DNA of 64,000 nucleotides from Pseudomonadales bacterium (GTDB lineage: Bacteria > Pseudomonadota > Gammaproteobacteria > Pseudomonadales > Azotimanducaceae): positions 1 through 64,000 of the forward strand of contig JANQKS010000118.1 in NCBI GenBank assembly GCA_028281005.1. Reading direction: 5' to 3'. Below are positions 52,241 through 61,488 of the stretch, piece after piece. The translations under genes were made by a program, and so were the position numbers. The first letter of the stretch is position 1. Each line of letters starts with the position of its first letter. The notes beneath the pieces were generated by a model. The model had not been told where the DNA came from and did no database searches. It was given only the letters and a program-made list of their open reading frames with translations.

Positions 52241-54754
52241 CTACCCGCTGTTTTCCCTAACCCAGTTGCTCCTGCGCTCCGCGTGAATCTGGCAGATCAT
52301 ATAGAGTAGGTTGGCGAAAACCGATGCGTACGGCTTGAAAGTACGGAACTGCCAGATGAGCGATTCGAACGATAACAACTCTGCAACGGGCCGCACATCC
52401 GGTTCAAAACTTTTGCGCATGACGTCGCGGGCAATAAGGTCGGTGAAGCCTGGCGTATTGATGCGCGCAACTGCGCCGCGGGCGAGCCTAATGGTCAGTC
52501 GTTCGCGTTCCGCAATTTTCAGAAACTTGACGTGTGAGGCGTCGTTAGCTGAAACAAGGCGACCGGCGACATCTTGCGTCGACGCGCAATGCCGGATCCA
52601 TAGACAGGCGAAGTACGGGAAGAAGGGAACACCATCGACCGCAAGGTATCCGCGAAAGCTCTGCAGTTCGAGATAGCGCCCGAGAACGGTTGTCTCGCAA
52701 AGCACTGGTCCAACAGTGACGTCATGGCCTGCCGCGCTGCTTCGAAACCGCTCGAACCAGTCTGAACTGACGGTGACACCGGCTTCCATCCAGACCGTGT
52801 AAATATTTTTTACCGGCTCACACTCAGCCAGCTCGCGCAGCAAACCAATCGAAGACAGAACCGCAATGTCCAGCGAGATGTCATTCGGACAGTGCTGGTT
52901 GAGGGATTCGACCGTGCGCTCTACTGCGGCGGAGTTAGTGGGTCGTCCCGATACACGGACATACAATTGCAACGCAGGCCGGGAGGCAACAACAGCCTCG
53001 ACTTCTTCCGAGGGTAACAATGCATCGAGGTACGCTGCGTACCGGTACTCGTCGTAAAAATCCACGTCGAACACCGAAAACGGATCCTCGAGATGCGTAA
53101 ATCGCACCCGTTCACCGACGGCAAAGCTCAGGAATTCTTCGATTGTCCCTTCCGCCGGGCGCGCGCTCGGCAGCAATTGTCCGAGAATGGCTTGTGCGGG
53201 AAGTAATGGTTTTATCCGACCGGCGAGGCGCAACTGGTCGCGACGATCATCCAGCAACCCAGCAATCTGCTGGGCTGAATCTCGGGCGACTCGCCGGGAC
53301 AGTAATCCGAAACTCGCCCCGGTATATAACCCCTCTCGCAGGGGGAAGTAGCGATAACGTCTGATCCAGATCCACTGCTGAAGTGCTTCTCGGCGGATGA
53401 GAGGATAAGCAACCTCGGTGCCGTGCGGGATCGAATCGACGAAATCGCGCAGGTGGCGGGCTTCGAGGAACGGAATGTCGGCCGCCATGACAACAGCCCG
53501 TTCGGCCTCGAACCGCTCGAAACCCGCGGCGAGGTTCTCATAGATACTACCGACGGCGGGAACCTTGACAATATCGGCGCCGACAGAAGCCAGCACCTCA
53601 GCACGACCGACGACGACGATGGTGGAGAAGATCTGCGCGGCGCAGGCCGCGTCCACAACTCGAGTGACGAGGCTCCGCGATCCAACGGACAACAAGCTCT
53701 TATCCGTGATGCCGGTGCCGCGCCACTTGTGTTCTTCTGCACCACCACCAGCAAGAATAATGCATGCTGTCGGTTCCGGCGGACACAAATCGCCGACCAA
53801 CGGTATCTGCGATTCAGACTCGTTCCGCCGCATCATCCGGAAATACCCGAACCGCAGTGCCGCCATCGTCATCCCGGCGAGCAGGCTGTACGGATAACGT
53901 CGCCAGCCAAGCTCAACTTTGCCACGCATCTGACCCATGGCACCACGTAAAAACCGACTCAGTGACTTCGCGCTGAATCGCGCCGGCTTGATCATCCCGT
54001 ATTGCCAGCGCTTGTATTCGCCTTTGCCGTACCGATAGTACATTTTGACCACACCTCGAACAGTAGTCGGGTGACGGTGCAGCACCAGTGCATCGGTCTC
54101 GAGCTTCAGGTAATAACCCCGCTGTGTCATTGCGAACGACAAGAGAGTGTCTTCGCCGCCGGCCCAGGTGATGTCTGTCTTGAATCCACCAACCTCCAGG
54201 AGCGTCGTCCGGCGATAGGCAGCGTTGGCTGTCACGGCGTAGTCGATGTTGCCAGCGGCATTCTTCGGTGGACGCAGCGCATGCTGCGCGTCGACGAAAC
54301 GCGGAATGAATCCCTCGGTCAAACGAACGGTCTTGCCGCCCACGCCCGCACACTTGGAATCATCGAGAAGGGCGCAGACGATCATCTTAAGCCAATCGGG
54401 ATCAGGCACACAATCGTCGTCGGTAAACGCAACGATTGCACCTTTCGCAAACCGGATACCGAGATTTCTCGCAGCGCCGGGACCGCGGTGCGGCTGCGAG
54501 CGATAAGACACTTCAGGTTCGGCTGTTGCGGCAAAATCTCTGATGAGCTCAGCAACCGCGAAGTCGCGCGGTCCATCCTCGACAACAATGATCTCAAAGC
54601 TATGAGCATCGAAGTTCTGCCGGTTGAGTGCAGCAAGGCATTCGCGCAACAGCTGAGGTCGACCCATGGTCGGGATGACCACGCTTACCTGAATCAAATC
54701 CGGTGTACCGACAGGTTCGATTTCTTCGTCGCGGTTCCGCTCCGGCCGGTTCAA
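52241..54754 (-). CDS. Three-part fusion: GT2 glycosyltransferase, MobA-like nucleotidyltransferase and a C-terminal domain
   Basis: 837 residues. Residues about 20-310 are a family 2 glycosyltransferase: VSVVIPTMGRP, the DDD motif at 112-114, AGGEDTLL. Residues about 329-530 are a MobA/GlmU-like nucleotidyltransferase: IILAGGG, a following Lys (KSLLSVGSRSLVTRV) and AADIPFL. Residues about 540-837 are a further domain with a glycosyltransferase-A-like look (VWMEAGVTVSSDWFERF) that I cannot assign. Thus one chain may make a nucleotide-activated unit and transfer it. The start is TTG at 54754 in a TTGA overlap with the carbamoyltransferase stop; no nearer ATG exists. Last gene of the minus-strand operon. 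Confidence 0.8.
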   Translation of the reverse strand: MNRPERNRDEEIEPVGTPDLIQVSVVIPTMGRPQLLRECLAALNRQNFDAHSFEIIVVEDGPRDFAVAELIRDFAATAEPEVSYRSQPHRGPGAARNLGIRFAKGAIVAFTDDDCVPDPDWLKMIVCALLDDSKCAGVGGKTVRLTEGFIPRFVDAQHALRPPKNAAGNIDYAVTANAAYRRTTLLEVGGFKTDITWAGGEDTLLSFAMTQRGYYLKLETDALVLHRHPTTVRGVVKMYYRYGKGEYKRWQYGMIKPARFSAKSLSRFLRGAMGQMRGKVELGWRRYPYSLLAGMTMAALRFGYFRMMRRNESESQIPLVGDLCPPEPTACIILAGGGAEEHKWRGTGITDKSLLSVGSRSLVTRVVDAACAAQIFSTIVVVGRAEVLASVGADIVKVPAVGSIYENLAAGFERFEAERAVVMAADIPFLEARHLRDFVDSIPHGTEVAYPLIRREALQQWIWIRRYRYFPLREGLYTGASFGLLSRRVARDSAQQIAGLLDDRRDQLRLAGRIKPLLPAQAILGQLLPSARPAEGTIEEFLSFAVGERVRFTHLEDPFSVFDVDFYDEYRYAAYLDALLPSEEVEAVVASRPALQLYVRVSGRPTNSAAVERTVESLNQHCPNDISLDIAVLSSIGLLRELAECEPVKNIYTVWMEAGVTVSSDWFERFRSSAAGHDVTVGPVLCETTVLGRYLELQSFRGYLAVDGVPFFPYFACLWIRHCASTQDVAGRLVSANDASHVKFLKIAERERLTIRLARGAVARINTPGFTDLIARDVMRKSFEPDVRPVAELLSFESLIWQFRTFKPYASVFANLLYMICQIHAERRSNWVRENSG

Positions 54755-56766
54755 TGGACTTTAACCAGATCTGCGCGGACGAGCCTCGCCAGGCCGCGAC
54801 GAAGGCGCAACTCAGTCCACTCCCGGGGTGCGCTTGCGGCTCTCAAATCGTCGAGTAACTGCCTCCCGGACGATGCTTCCCCGCACATATTCATGATCGT
54901 CTCGGTATCGCGGTCGAGCCGCACGGGGCGCTTACCCCACGGCCTTTGCGGAGCCGAGTCATACACCCGCATGCCCCCTCCGCAGTCGCGGTAGCTCTCA
55001 TTGATATCGATGGCGGCAAGATACCGATAGTCGAGAATGCTGCCGAACGCCGGGTGTTTCGTCACAATGTGACGTTCGAATACGATTGCATCCAGATCTG
55101 AAAACAGGAGGCTCCACATCGCATCCTCCGGAGTCTCGACAATGGGTTCGCCGAGCACGTTAAAAGAAGTGTTCAACAACATCGGCACCCCTGTTTGCTC
55201 GCCGAAGACGGTAAGGCAGTCATGAAGCCGGGGGTGAGTTTCTCGCGTCACCGTCTGGACGCGCCCCGTCCCATCGATGTGAGTAACCGCGGGGACCTTT
55301 TGACAGACTGTTGGTTTGAAACGTACAACCCGCATCATGAACGGACTCTCGACGTCCGGTCCAATCACATCGAACCATTTTCCCAATTCTTCCAATAGGA
55401 TAACAGGAGCGAACGGGCGAAAAGATTCCCGATGTTTGACCTTGGCGTTCAGACGGTCTTTCGCGACGGCTGATCGGGGGTCGGCAAGAATGCTGCGTTG
55501 CCCCAGAGCGCGTGGCCCGAATTCCGATCCGCCTTCGAACCAGCCGATCGCGGCTCCGTCAATCAATGCTTCCACTGCTGGCGCCACGGTGTCGTGGTAC
55601 TCAGCAGAGATCTCAACGGCGCCAGCTGGCATGCCAGCCGCGGCAGCACGAATATCATTGGCGGAATAGCTGATCCCCGGAGAATCGCGCTTCAACCGGA
55701 CGGTTGCACGCGGTTTGACCATGGCGTGGAGCCCGTGGAACGCCGCTCCAATTGCGAGCCCGCTATCCTCTGCTGCAGGGACAAAATAGTGGTGTGAGAA
55801 AATACCACGACGGATCAGTTTTTCATTGGCTACGCTATTGAGGGCAACACCACCAGCGAACGCAAAATTCCGGGAAGAACTGAGTTTTCCGGCATGCTCG
55901 AGAAGATACAACAAGGCATATTCAAGCGCGCGCTGAACCGAGCAGGCGAGGTCCGCGTAGTCGGATTGATGCGACGGCCACGAATCACGCGGCTGTGCAA
56001 ACTGCCTGACCGCTTCGTTCCGGAAGTGGAACACACCCGCGTCGTCGATACTCAGGAAGTGTTCGATCGGATATCGCGGATTCCCGTATGGCGCGAGCCC
56101 CATGACCTTGCCGGCATCGAGCGCCTCATCGAACATCAACTTGGCCGCGGCTGAGAACATTCCGCCCAGACTGCCGAATTGGCGCATACCCGGCCCGGGA
56201 ATAAGCCAGCTTCCGATATGTTTCTCGATCAGTTCGATCCCGTTCCGGTCCGCCCGATAGATACCCACAGTTTCACCCTTGAGCGCGTTTGGGATCGGTG
56301 TTCTGGACGCGATCACGGCTTCTTTCGCGGCAGTCGCCTCAACGGGAAAGTAGCGATTGAGCGAATCCAGGGATTCTCCCAGGCCGTCTGCAACCAAGAT
56401 TGCGGCGTTGTCGTATCCTGACGTCGCCCATGCACTCCAGGCGTGGGCAAGATAGTGGGGGACGAAGTCGATTCGATCGGGCGGCACCGGAGAGTCCTTG
56501 AGATTTCTGGCACTCTCTTGTGCGGACAAACTCCCCTTGGTTGCGACGACAATGCGGTCAACGTGCGTAAGCCTTATGCCTGCAGCTTCGAGACAGTAGC
56601 GCACGGCAAGGGATTCGAGGAAGGCAGGGTTGAGTTCGGCGCGCTTGATCCGGGTCAGCCGCTCTTCCTGAATGGCGGCTACCAGCTTGCTGCCCTTGAG
56701 CAAGCACGCGCTACCGTGATGCGACGTGTTAACGCCTAGAACCCATGGCTCTGCTCGCGTCGCCAT
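54751..56766 (-). CDS. NodU/TobZ-type carbamoyltransferase with PqqD-like C-terminal extension
   Basis: 671 residues. The N-terminal Kae1-like half has VLGVNTSHHGSA and the metal motif HxxxH (His104, His108 in HYLAH); the YrdC-like half has FEGGSEFGPRALGQRS and NTSFNVLGEPIVETPEDA. These are the hallmarks of O-carbamoyltransferases that use carbamoyl phosphate and ATP. Past the usual end, about 610-671 form an extra helical/winged-helix-like module (DTETIMNMCGEASSGRQLLDDL...LARLVRADLVKV) resembling PqqD-type peptide-binding domains; this is a tentative reading. The start ATG at 56766 shares a base with the upstream stop (TGATG). Confidence 0.82.
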   Translation of the reverse strand: MATRAEPWVLGVNTSHHGSACLLKGSKLVAAIQEERLTRIKRAELNPAFLESLAVRYCLEAAGIRLTHVDRIVVATKGSLSAQESARNLKDSPVPPDRIDFVPHYLAHAWSAWATSGYDNAAILVADGLGESLDSLNRYFPVEATAAKEAVIASRTPIPNALKGETVGIYRADRNGIELIEKHIGSWLIPGPGMRQFGSLGGMFSAAAKLMFDEALDAGKVMGLAPYGNPRYPIEHFLSIDDAGVFHFRNEAVRQFAQPRDSWPSHQSDYADLACSVQRALEYALLYLLEHAGKLSSSRNFAFAGGVALNSVANEKLIRRGIFSHHYFVPAAEDSGLAIGAAFHGLHAMVKPRATVRLKRDSPGISYSANDIRAAAAGMPAGAVEISAEYHDTVAPAVEALIDGAAIGWFEGGSEFGPRALGQRSILADPRSAVAKDRLNAKVKHRESFRPFAPVILLEELGKWFDVIGPDVESPFMMRVVRFKPTVCQKVPAVTHIDGTGRVQTVTRETHPRLHDCLTVFGEQTGVPMLLNTSFNVLGEPIVETPEDAMWSLLFSDLDAIVFERHIVTKHPAFGSILDYRYLAAIDINESYRDCGGGMRVYDSAPQRPWGKRPVRLDRDTETIMNMCGEASSGRQLLDDLRAASAPREWTELRLRRGLARLVRADLVKVH

Positions 56767-57767
56767 CAACGTTCGGCAAAAAAATCTGCGACAGCCCTAA
56801 TGTCGACAAAAGCATTCGCGTCAGCCGCGCGTATGGCTGCAATATCATCGGATGTGTAGAGCACATGATTCTGGAAGTAGCTGCTGAGCTCGGCTGCGGT
56901 GAGCGTCGGATCGTTGACCAGGTCGACAAACAACGTCCGCAGCGGTCGAACCCGCCGTCCGAGACTGGTGAACTCCGGGAAATTCCGGAAATTACGATAC
57001 TTCCAGACAAAGTGCGGAAAGCTCAGGATGTTGTAGTGGAGCAAAGTTTCCGCATCGCGCTTCTCGCCGGGCGTATGGAATTTCGATGTCAACACTGTGA
57101 AGTAAGCTTCCGGATGAGTCCGCACAGCAAGCTTTCCTGAAGTGTGCCCCCAGAACCAGCCCGCCGGGACGCGCTCGTTCTTGTACGGGTCTGGCAGCGT
57201 GGACTTCGGTAGTGTTGCAAGCTCACGAGGTTCAACCCGATTCTTGAAAAGTGTGTCTTCGAACGGTTGGTGCTGCGTCATCGAAGTGGGTACGACTTCG
57301 ACGTTCAGAAACCGGATTGCGCCAACCTCATCAGGCGTGGCATCAAGGTACTTAAGAAGCCCGCGTTTCTCGGCTTTCAACGGATCGAGACAGATGAGCT
57401 CATCTGGATCAAGGCTGACCAGCCAATCGATGTCGTTTTCTCGACACAGCTCCAACGCCATATTTGCGTGCAGGACCTGGCGGATACCGTTGTGCTCCGC
57501 GAACTTCTTCACCAGAAGCGCAACGTCGAGTTCGTCTTTGCCTGAGTTGTAAGGTAACAGGTCGGTAAGCGTCAGATTCTCGAAAACGGTGACGTCGCTT
57601 CGATGCTCGACCGTCTCTTTGGACCTGTCCGTCGAGTGGTCGAGAAACACAAAAAAATGAGTAATACCCAAGTGATGATGGTAGCGGATGTTGTCGAGCA
57701 ACATGCCTTCTTCGTTCTTGACGGTAAGGACGCAGGCAATCTTCATGCGCATCGCACCGGCAGCCAT
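56766..57767 (-). CDS. Glycosyltransferase-like protein (PF13704 type)
   Basis: 333 residues of the Glyco_tranf_2_4 kind: IACVLTVKNEEGMLLDNI, FVFLDHSTD and the metal site DPDE (Asp120, Asp122, Glu123 in SLDPDELI). GT-A fold, soluble, no signal. Related enzymes work in glycan or surface polysaccharide synthesis. Starts at ATG 57767, 57752 or 57746 are possible. It lies 21 bases after the LRR gene and overlaps the carbamoyltransferase start. Confidence 0.8.
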   Translation of the reverse strand: MAAGAMRMKIACVLTVKNEEGMLLDNIRYHHHLGITHFFVFLDHSTDRSKETVEHRSDVTVFENLTLTDLLPYNSGKDELDVALLVKKFAEHNGIRQVLHANMALELCRENDIDWLVSLDPDELICLDPLKAEKRGLLKYLDATPDEVGAIRFLNVEVVPTSMTQHQPFEDTLFKNRVEPRELATLPKSTLPDPYKNERVPAGWFWGHTSGKLAVRTHPEAYFTVLTSKFHTPGEKRDAETLLHYNILSFPHFVWKYRNFRNFPEFTSLGRRVRPLRTLFVDLVNDPTLTAAELSSYFQNHVLYTSDDIAAIRAADANAFVDIRAVADFFAER

Positions 57768-57788
57768 GCGCCCGGGAGTAAATATCGA

Positions 57789-58913
57789 TCAATATGAAAC
57801 ATCGCAGCCCCTTGCTCGCAACGGTTTCGTGTGGCTTTGCATCCCCGCACGATCAAACCCATTTCGATCCAGCCAGACGGTTTCAAGCTCGTCGAGGCGA
57901 CAGAGCCCCGACGGGAAATAGCAGAGCGCGTTCAGCTGCAGATCGAGGTGACGCAGCCGCAGTCCCCAGAAGGTCTCCGGGAGATTAGCGAGCGCGTTCT
58001 CGCGCAGCCATAACTTGCGCAAAGACTTCAAGCCGCCAATCGATTCCGGCAACGCAGCCAGTTGACACCGATTGAGTTTCAGCGTTCTGAGCTTGGTCAA
58101 CGATCCGATTGACGCAGGCAGGCACCCCAACGCATTTCCGTCCAGGTAGAGTGCTTCGAGGTTCCGCAGGTTGCCGATACCGTAGTTAAGCTCGGTAAGC
58201 GCGTTGTCGCGAAGGTTCAGAACGCACAGGCTCTCAAGCTCCCAGAACGCGTCGGGCAGTGAAGCAATTGCATTGTCCCAAAGATTGAGCTCCACAAGTC
58301 TGGTCAAACCCGAGATCGTTTCCGGGATCTCAGTCAGAGCGTTACGCTTGAGATCCAGGCACACCAGATTGGAGAGGTTGCCGATTGTTCGAGGTAGCGA
58401 ACGGATTCGATTGGCGTAGAGGTAAAGTCGACGTAAGCGTGCAAGCCCGCCCAGGCCGTCGGGCAACGTCGTCAGAAGATTGTTATTCGCCCAAAGCGAG
58501 TCGAGATTCGATAGATTGACGATGGTGGACGGTAAGGCAGCCAACTCGTTCCCCTCGACGTCGAGTCTCTTCAGATGTTCCAACTGCCCGATCTGTATCG
58601 GCAGAGCACGAATCCTGTTGCCGGAAAGCTGCAGCTCGCGCAATTGAGACAAGCAAGCGACCGAATCGGGCACACCTCGAAGACAATTGTCTCGGGCCGA
58701 CAGCAGTCTGATGTCACGGAGCTCGAAAACCTCCTCAGGCAGAGCGTCGAGTCCACAGTTATCGAGCAGGAGCGACACAACGTTACCGGCGGTGTCGGTG
58801 CCCACTTCCGGCCGCACACCGGAAACGGTTTCGAGGCGGTCGAGGATCTTTGCGTCCCTGACGGTAACCGCAGGATTACTTTGCTCTTCTATATGACCGG
58901 ATGGCTCACGCAT
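57789..58913 (-). CDS. Leucine-rich-repeat protein, about 13 repeats
   Basis: 374 residues from the ATG at 58913, whose eight-base overlap with the upstream gene's stop decides the start; the longer open frame would run over that gene. After about 45 residues come 13-14 repeats of 23 residues with the pattern LxxLxLxxNxLxxLPxxIxxL. No signal peptide or membrane segment, so cytoplasmic. LRR arcs usually bind proteins or peptides; in this biosynthetic setting it may scaffold enzymes or hold a substrate. Such proteins are rare inside biosynthetic operons. Confidence 0.85.
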   Translation of the reverse strand: MREPSGHIEEQSNPAVTVRDAKILDRLETVSGVRPEVGTDTAGNVVSLLLDNCGLDALPEEVFELRDIRLLSARDNCLRGVPDSVACLSQLRELQLSGNRIRALPIQIGQLEHLKRLDVEGNELAALPSTIVNLSNLDSLWANNNLLTTLPDGLGGLARLRRLYLYANRIRSLPRTIGNLSNLVCLDLKRNALTEIPETISGLTRLVELNLWDNAIASLPDAFWELESLCVLNLRDNALTELNYGIGNLRNLEALYLDGNALGCLPASIGSLTKLRTLKLNRCQLAALPESIGGLKSLRKLWLRENALANLPETFWGLRLRHLDLQLNALCYFPSGLCRLDELETVWLDRNGFDRAGMQSHTKPLRARGCDVSY

Positions 58914-60099
58914 TTTGTACCGTCTCGAACCGCGGCAATTGCCATCGCAGGATTTCGGGATTGTTCGCGAAGATGCCGAAGAACGGTTCGACAATACGCA
59001 CATATCGAAACTCGAAAAGGTGACCGTAGAGCGACAGGTCGTGAAGACCGGCAAAGCAGAACACGGTCTCTGCTGGCAGCCGGGTGCTGAGTCGAACGGC
59101 GGCCTCATAGGAAGCGTCACAGAAAAGCACAAAGTCGAACTCTCTCTGCGGAGCCGCCAGTGGCTCAGAAGTCTCGAACACGTCAGCCGTGTGTGGCAGA
59201 TGCTGTCGATACTTCGAAACAGACGATGTCGCCCCGACAGCAAGCACCCTGCGCGGGTTTGCTGCAGCGATGATCGCTCGAAGATGTCGATCAATGGATG
59301 CGGACACGATGCGCGAGACCCGCCGGTCGAGATCGGGCTTGGTGTCGGTTAATCCCGAGTAGTCAAAGTGTTCGTTGGGGGATTCGGCGGGTTTGCTGTG
59401 GCAATAGCGGCTCACGAAACAATCCCATTGCTCCTTGAGCCACGGTATGTGGCGTACCATGGTGCGATGCACGACATTTGCATTCGGATTAATCCCAAAA
59501 TAGGACGCGATCCAGTTATAGCTTGTCGGGAACGGACGTGCTGATGCATGCAACCCGGTGCTGTAATAGGCCAGTCGATAGCTGATTTGATCGCGACGGA
59601 ATTCGCCGTCGTAGAGATCCAGAACGCGATGCCACCAGACGTCCCATTCGCGCGCGAGCTGAATAATGCGTTCCCTGTCCCCCGCGATCACACCGCTATT
59701 CCATTCGACGCCGCATAGGGCACCGCCGCGGTCAAAAACGTCGAGCCCATGGCTGCTGTAAAAATCGGAAACGCGCTCCTCGAACTTCGCGGGATCGCTC
59801 TTCTTGGGCACTTGCGCATCCAGGGGGATACGCCACGGAATCCGCCACGATCCATTCACGGCATCGAATCCGTCCGGCTCCAGCACCAGCGTGTCGGCAT
59901 CCAGATAAACAATGCGCTCGCACGTAGTAGGGGCGTCGAGCAAGCCTTCTATCTTCAAGTGTTTTGCTTCGTGCGCCGCAAGCTTTTTCTCGCGCAGGAC
60001 ACTCAGGCGGATACCTCGGCGCGCGAGCGACTGCTCAAGATGTGCCGCTTGCTCCTGGTAATCCTCTCCGGCCGCGACCGTGAACCAATACGTTTTCAT
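58906..60099 (-). CDS. GT8-like glycosyltransferase with C-terminal Rossmann-like region
   Basis: 397 residues. YLDADTLV (Asp67, Asp69) is the DxD nucleotide-sugar site of GT-A/GT8-type enzymes; CGVEWNSGVI and the WNxG-type segment match family patterns. After about residue 260 a second part begins (RRVLAVGATSSVSKYRQHLP...FDFVLFCDASYE) that looks like a methyltransferase/Rossmann fold but lacks clear motifs. The ATG overlaps the radical SAM stop (ATGA). Soluble. Confidence 0.72.
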   Translation of the reverse strand: MKTYWFTVAAGEDYQEQAAHLEQSLARRGIRLSVLREKKLAAHEAKHLKIEGLLDAPTTCERIVYLDADTLVLEPDGFDAVNGSWRIPWRIPLDAQVPKKSDPAKFEERVSDFYSSHGLDVFDRGGALCGVEWNSGVIAGDRERIIQLAREWDVWWHRVLDLYDGEFRRDQISYRLAYYSTGLHASARPFPTSYNWIASYFGINPNANVVHRTMVRHIPWLKEQWDCFVSRYCHSKPAESPNEHFDYSGLTDTKPDLDRRVSRIVSASIDRHLRAIIAAANPRRVLAVGATSSVSKYRQHLPHTADVFETSEPLAAPQREFDFVLFCDASYEAAVRLSTRLPAETVFCFAGLHDLSLYGHLFEFRYVRIVEPFFGIFANNPEILRWQLPRFETVQNA

Positions 60100-61475
60100 G
60101 GCTGCCGCGCATGGAACGCCCGGAGCGCTTCGTCTGTAGGGTTGTCAAGGAGCGCCAGGACATCCGCATTGTCCGTGGGATTTCGCCAGCCAAGCTCACC
60201 TTCGGCAACCAGCCGGTTTGCGAGCCAGACATTTAAGTGCAAGCGCCGGATCGAGTTGAGGAGGACAAGGTAAAGAAACTGTTGCACGGTCTGGGTATCG
60301 CGCTCGATCCGTTCGAGTACCTGCGGCGCAAATTGCGCCGTAAAGTCCACGAACGGCTGGAGACCATCTCGCTGCAACGTGAGGGCAATGGGATCCACTG
60401 CCAACCGCCTGGCAATCTCGGACCATGTTTCGGTGAGCAGATTGCCGACAACGCATGGCGCAGGAGGCGCAAAGAGCACATCGTAAAGACCGACACGGCC
60501 ATCCGCACCGATCGTGAACTCGTACCTCGGTCGCGGCCGGTCAGCTAGCGATCGAACGAGCGATCGAGGTGTCCGGGCAATCGCTGCAGCGGGCGGATTG
60601 AGAAGCGCCCTGCTGACGAGAGACACCGGGAAAGAATCCACCGCTAGCGACTTGGTTGGCCCATCACCCGCCCGGTATTCATACGTTGCCGTTACAACAT
60701 TGCCGTTCGGGTCGCGACAAGACGTATCTGTTAGCTCGAAACCGGACGCCGCAAGCGCCTGGAGAACGTCCTGATAAGTCCTGTCCTCCGGGTTAGCCTC
60801 TGCATGTGAAATGCGGATACGGATCTCCGGTGCATTGTGGTAGAGCGCCGCGATGATCTGCGCCTGGGCTTCGCCCAGGTGTTGTCCCTGTGCAGCGCCA
60901 TCCACATGATGCTGATCGTAGGAAAGAATCAGGGTGACGTTCTCGCGCTCGACGCAGGGGTTTTCATCAATCGAGGTAACGAACGTATCGACATATTCCC
61001 GGCGCCGCTCGTCCGCTATCCCCCAGAAACCGTTACTGTAAATGCAATCGACCGGCAACTGCGCAAGGATTTCCCCGAAGTGCGGGAGGATAAACAACTC
61101 TCCGCCCGAGATCGTCCAGCGCAGGTCTGAAAGTTGCGAGCAATTGTGCTGGATCTTCCGCAAATCGCTGAGCTGCAAACCCGCTTTCGCTTCAGGACCC
61201 GAGAACACCCAACAATGCGGACATACAAAATTACACGCCTGTGTCGCGCTGATCAGCAATCGTCGTGGAGGTTCGAGCGTGACCGCGCTTGCCAGCCTCG
61301 CCTGATTGAATATGTGACGAGCCTGCTCCACCTCGGCTTGTCGCAAGCTGTCAAGATCCGCCGGATCGCTCAAAATCGAGCGCCCAAACCGCCCGTATAG
61401 CGCCGCAAGATAGGGCCCTCGTTCTGACGGAACGATTTCAACGAGCGCTACAGAATGTTGCTGCGTGGATGACAT
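60096..61475 (-). CDS. Radical SAM protein (second in the cluster)
   Basis: 459 residues from the ATG at 61475 (a longer frame would run over the NUDIX gene). The [4Fe-4S]/SAM site is CxxxCxxC with Cys81, Cys85 and Cys88 (ACNFVCPHCW), followed by the GGE motif (SGGELFI). A C-terminal region DGRVGLYDVL...CVVGNLLTETW looks like a SPASM domain but has kept only one of its cysteines, so it is probably a degenerate auxiliary-cluster domain. It makes a radical-based change on an unknown substrate, possibly a peptide. Confidence 0.82.
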   Translation of the reverse strand: MSSTQQHSVALVEIVPSERGPYLAALYGRFGRSILSDPADLDSLRQAEVEQARHIFNQARLASAVTLEPPRRLLISATQACNFVCPHCWVFSGPEAKAGLQLSDLRKIQHNCSQLSDLRWTISGGELFILPHFGEILAQLPVDCIYSNGFWGIADERRREYVDTFVTSIDENPCVERENVTLILSYDQHHVDGAAQGQHLGEAQAQIIAALYHNAPEIRIRISHAEANPEDRTYQDVLQALAASGFELTDTSCRDPNGNVVTATYEYRAGDGPTKSLAVDSFPVSLVSRALLNPPAAAIARTPRSLVRSLADRPRPRYEFTIGADGRVGLYDVLFAPPAPCVVGNLLTETWSEIARRLAVDPIALTLQRDGLQPFVDFTAQFAPQVLERIERDTQTVQQFLYLVLLNSIRRLHLNVWLANRLVAEGELGWRNPTDNADVLALLDNPTDEALRAFHARQP

Positions 61476-61488
61476 CACATTCGAATGG

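Noticed and set aside
54002-54994. A 330-residue open frame on the plus strand over the glycosyltransferase fusion
   Set aside because: It overlaps the conserved GT2 region on the other strand; low-complexity composition shows it is a shadow of a GC-rich gene.
58914-59294. N-terminal extension of the LRR protein
   Set aside because: The longer frame lies entirely over the GT8-like gene; the ATG at 58913 with an 8-base overlap fits the operon and the start of the repeat protein.
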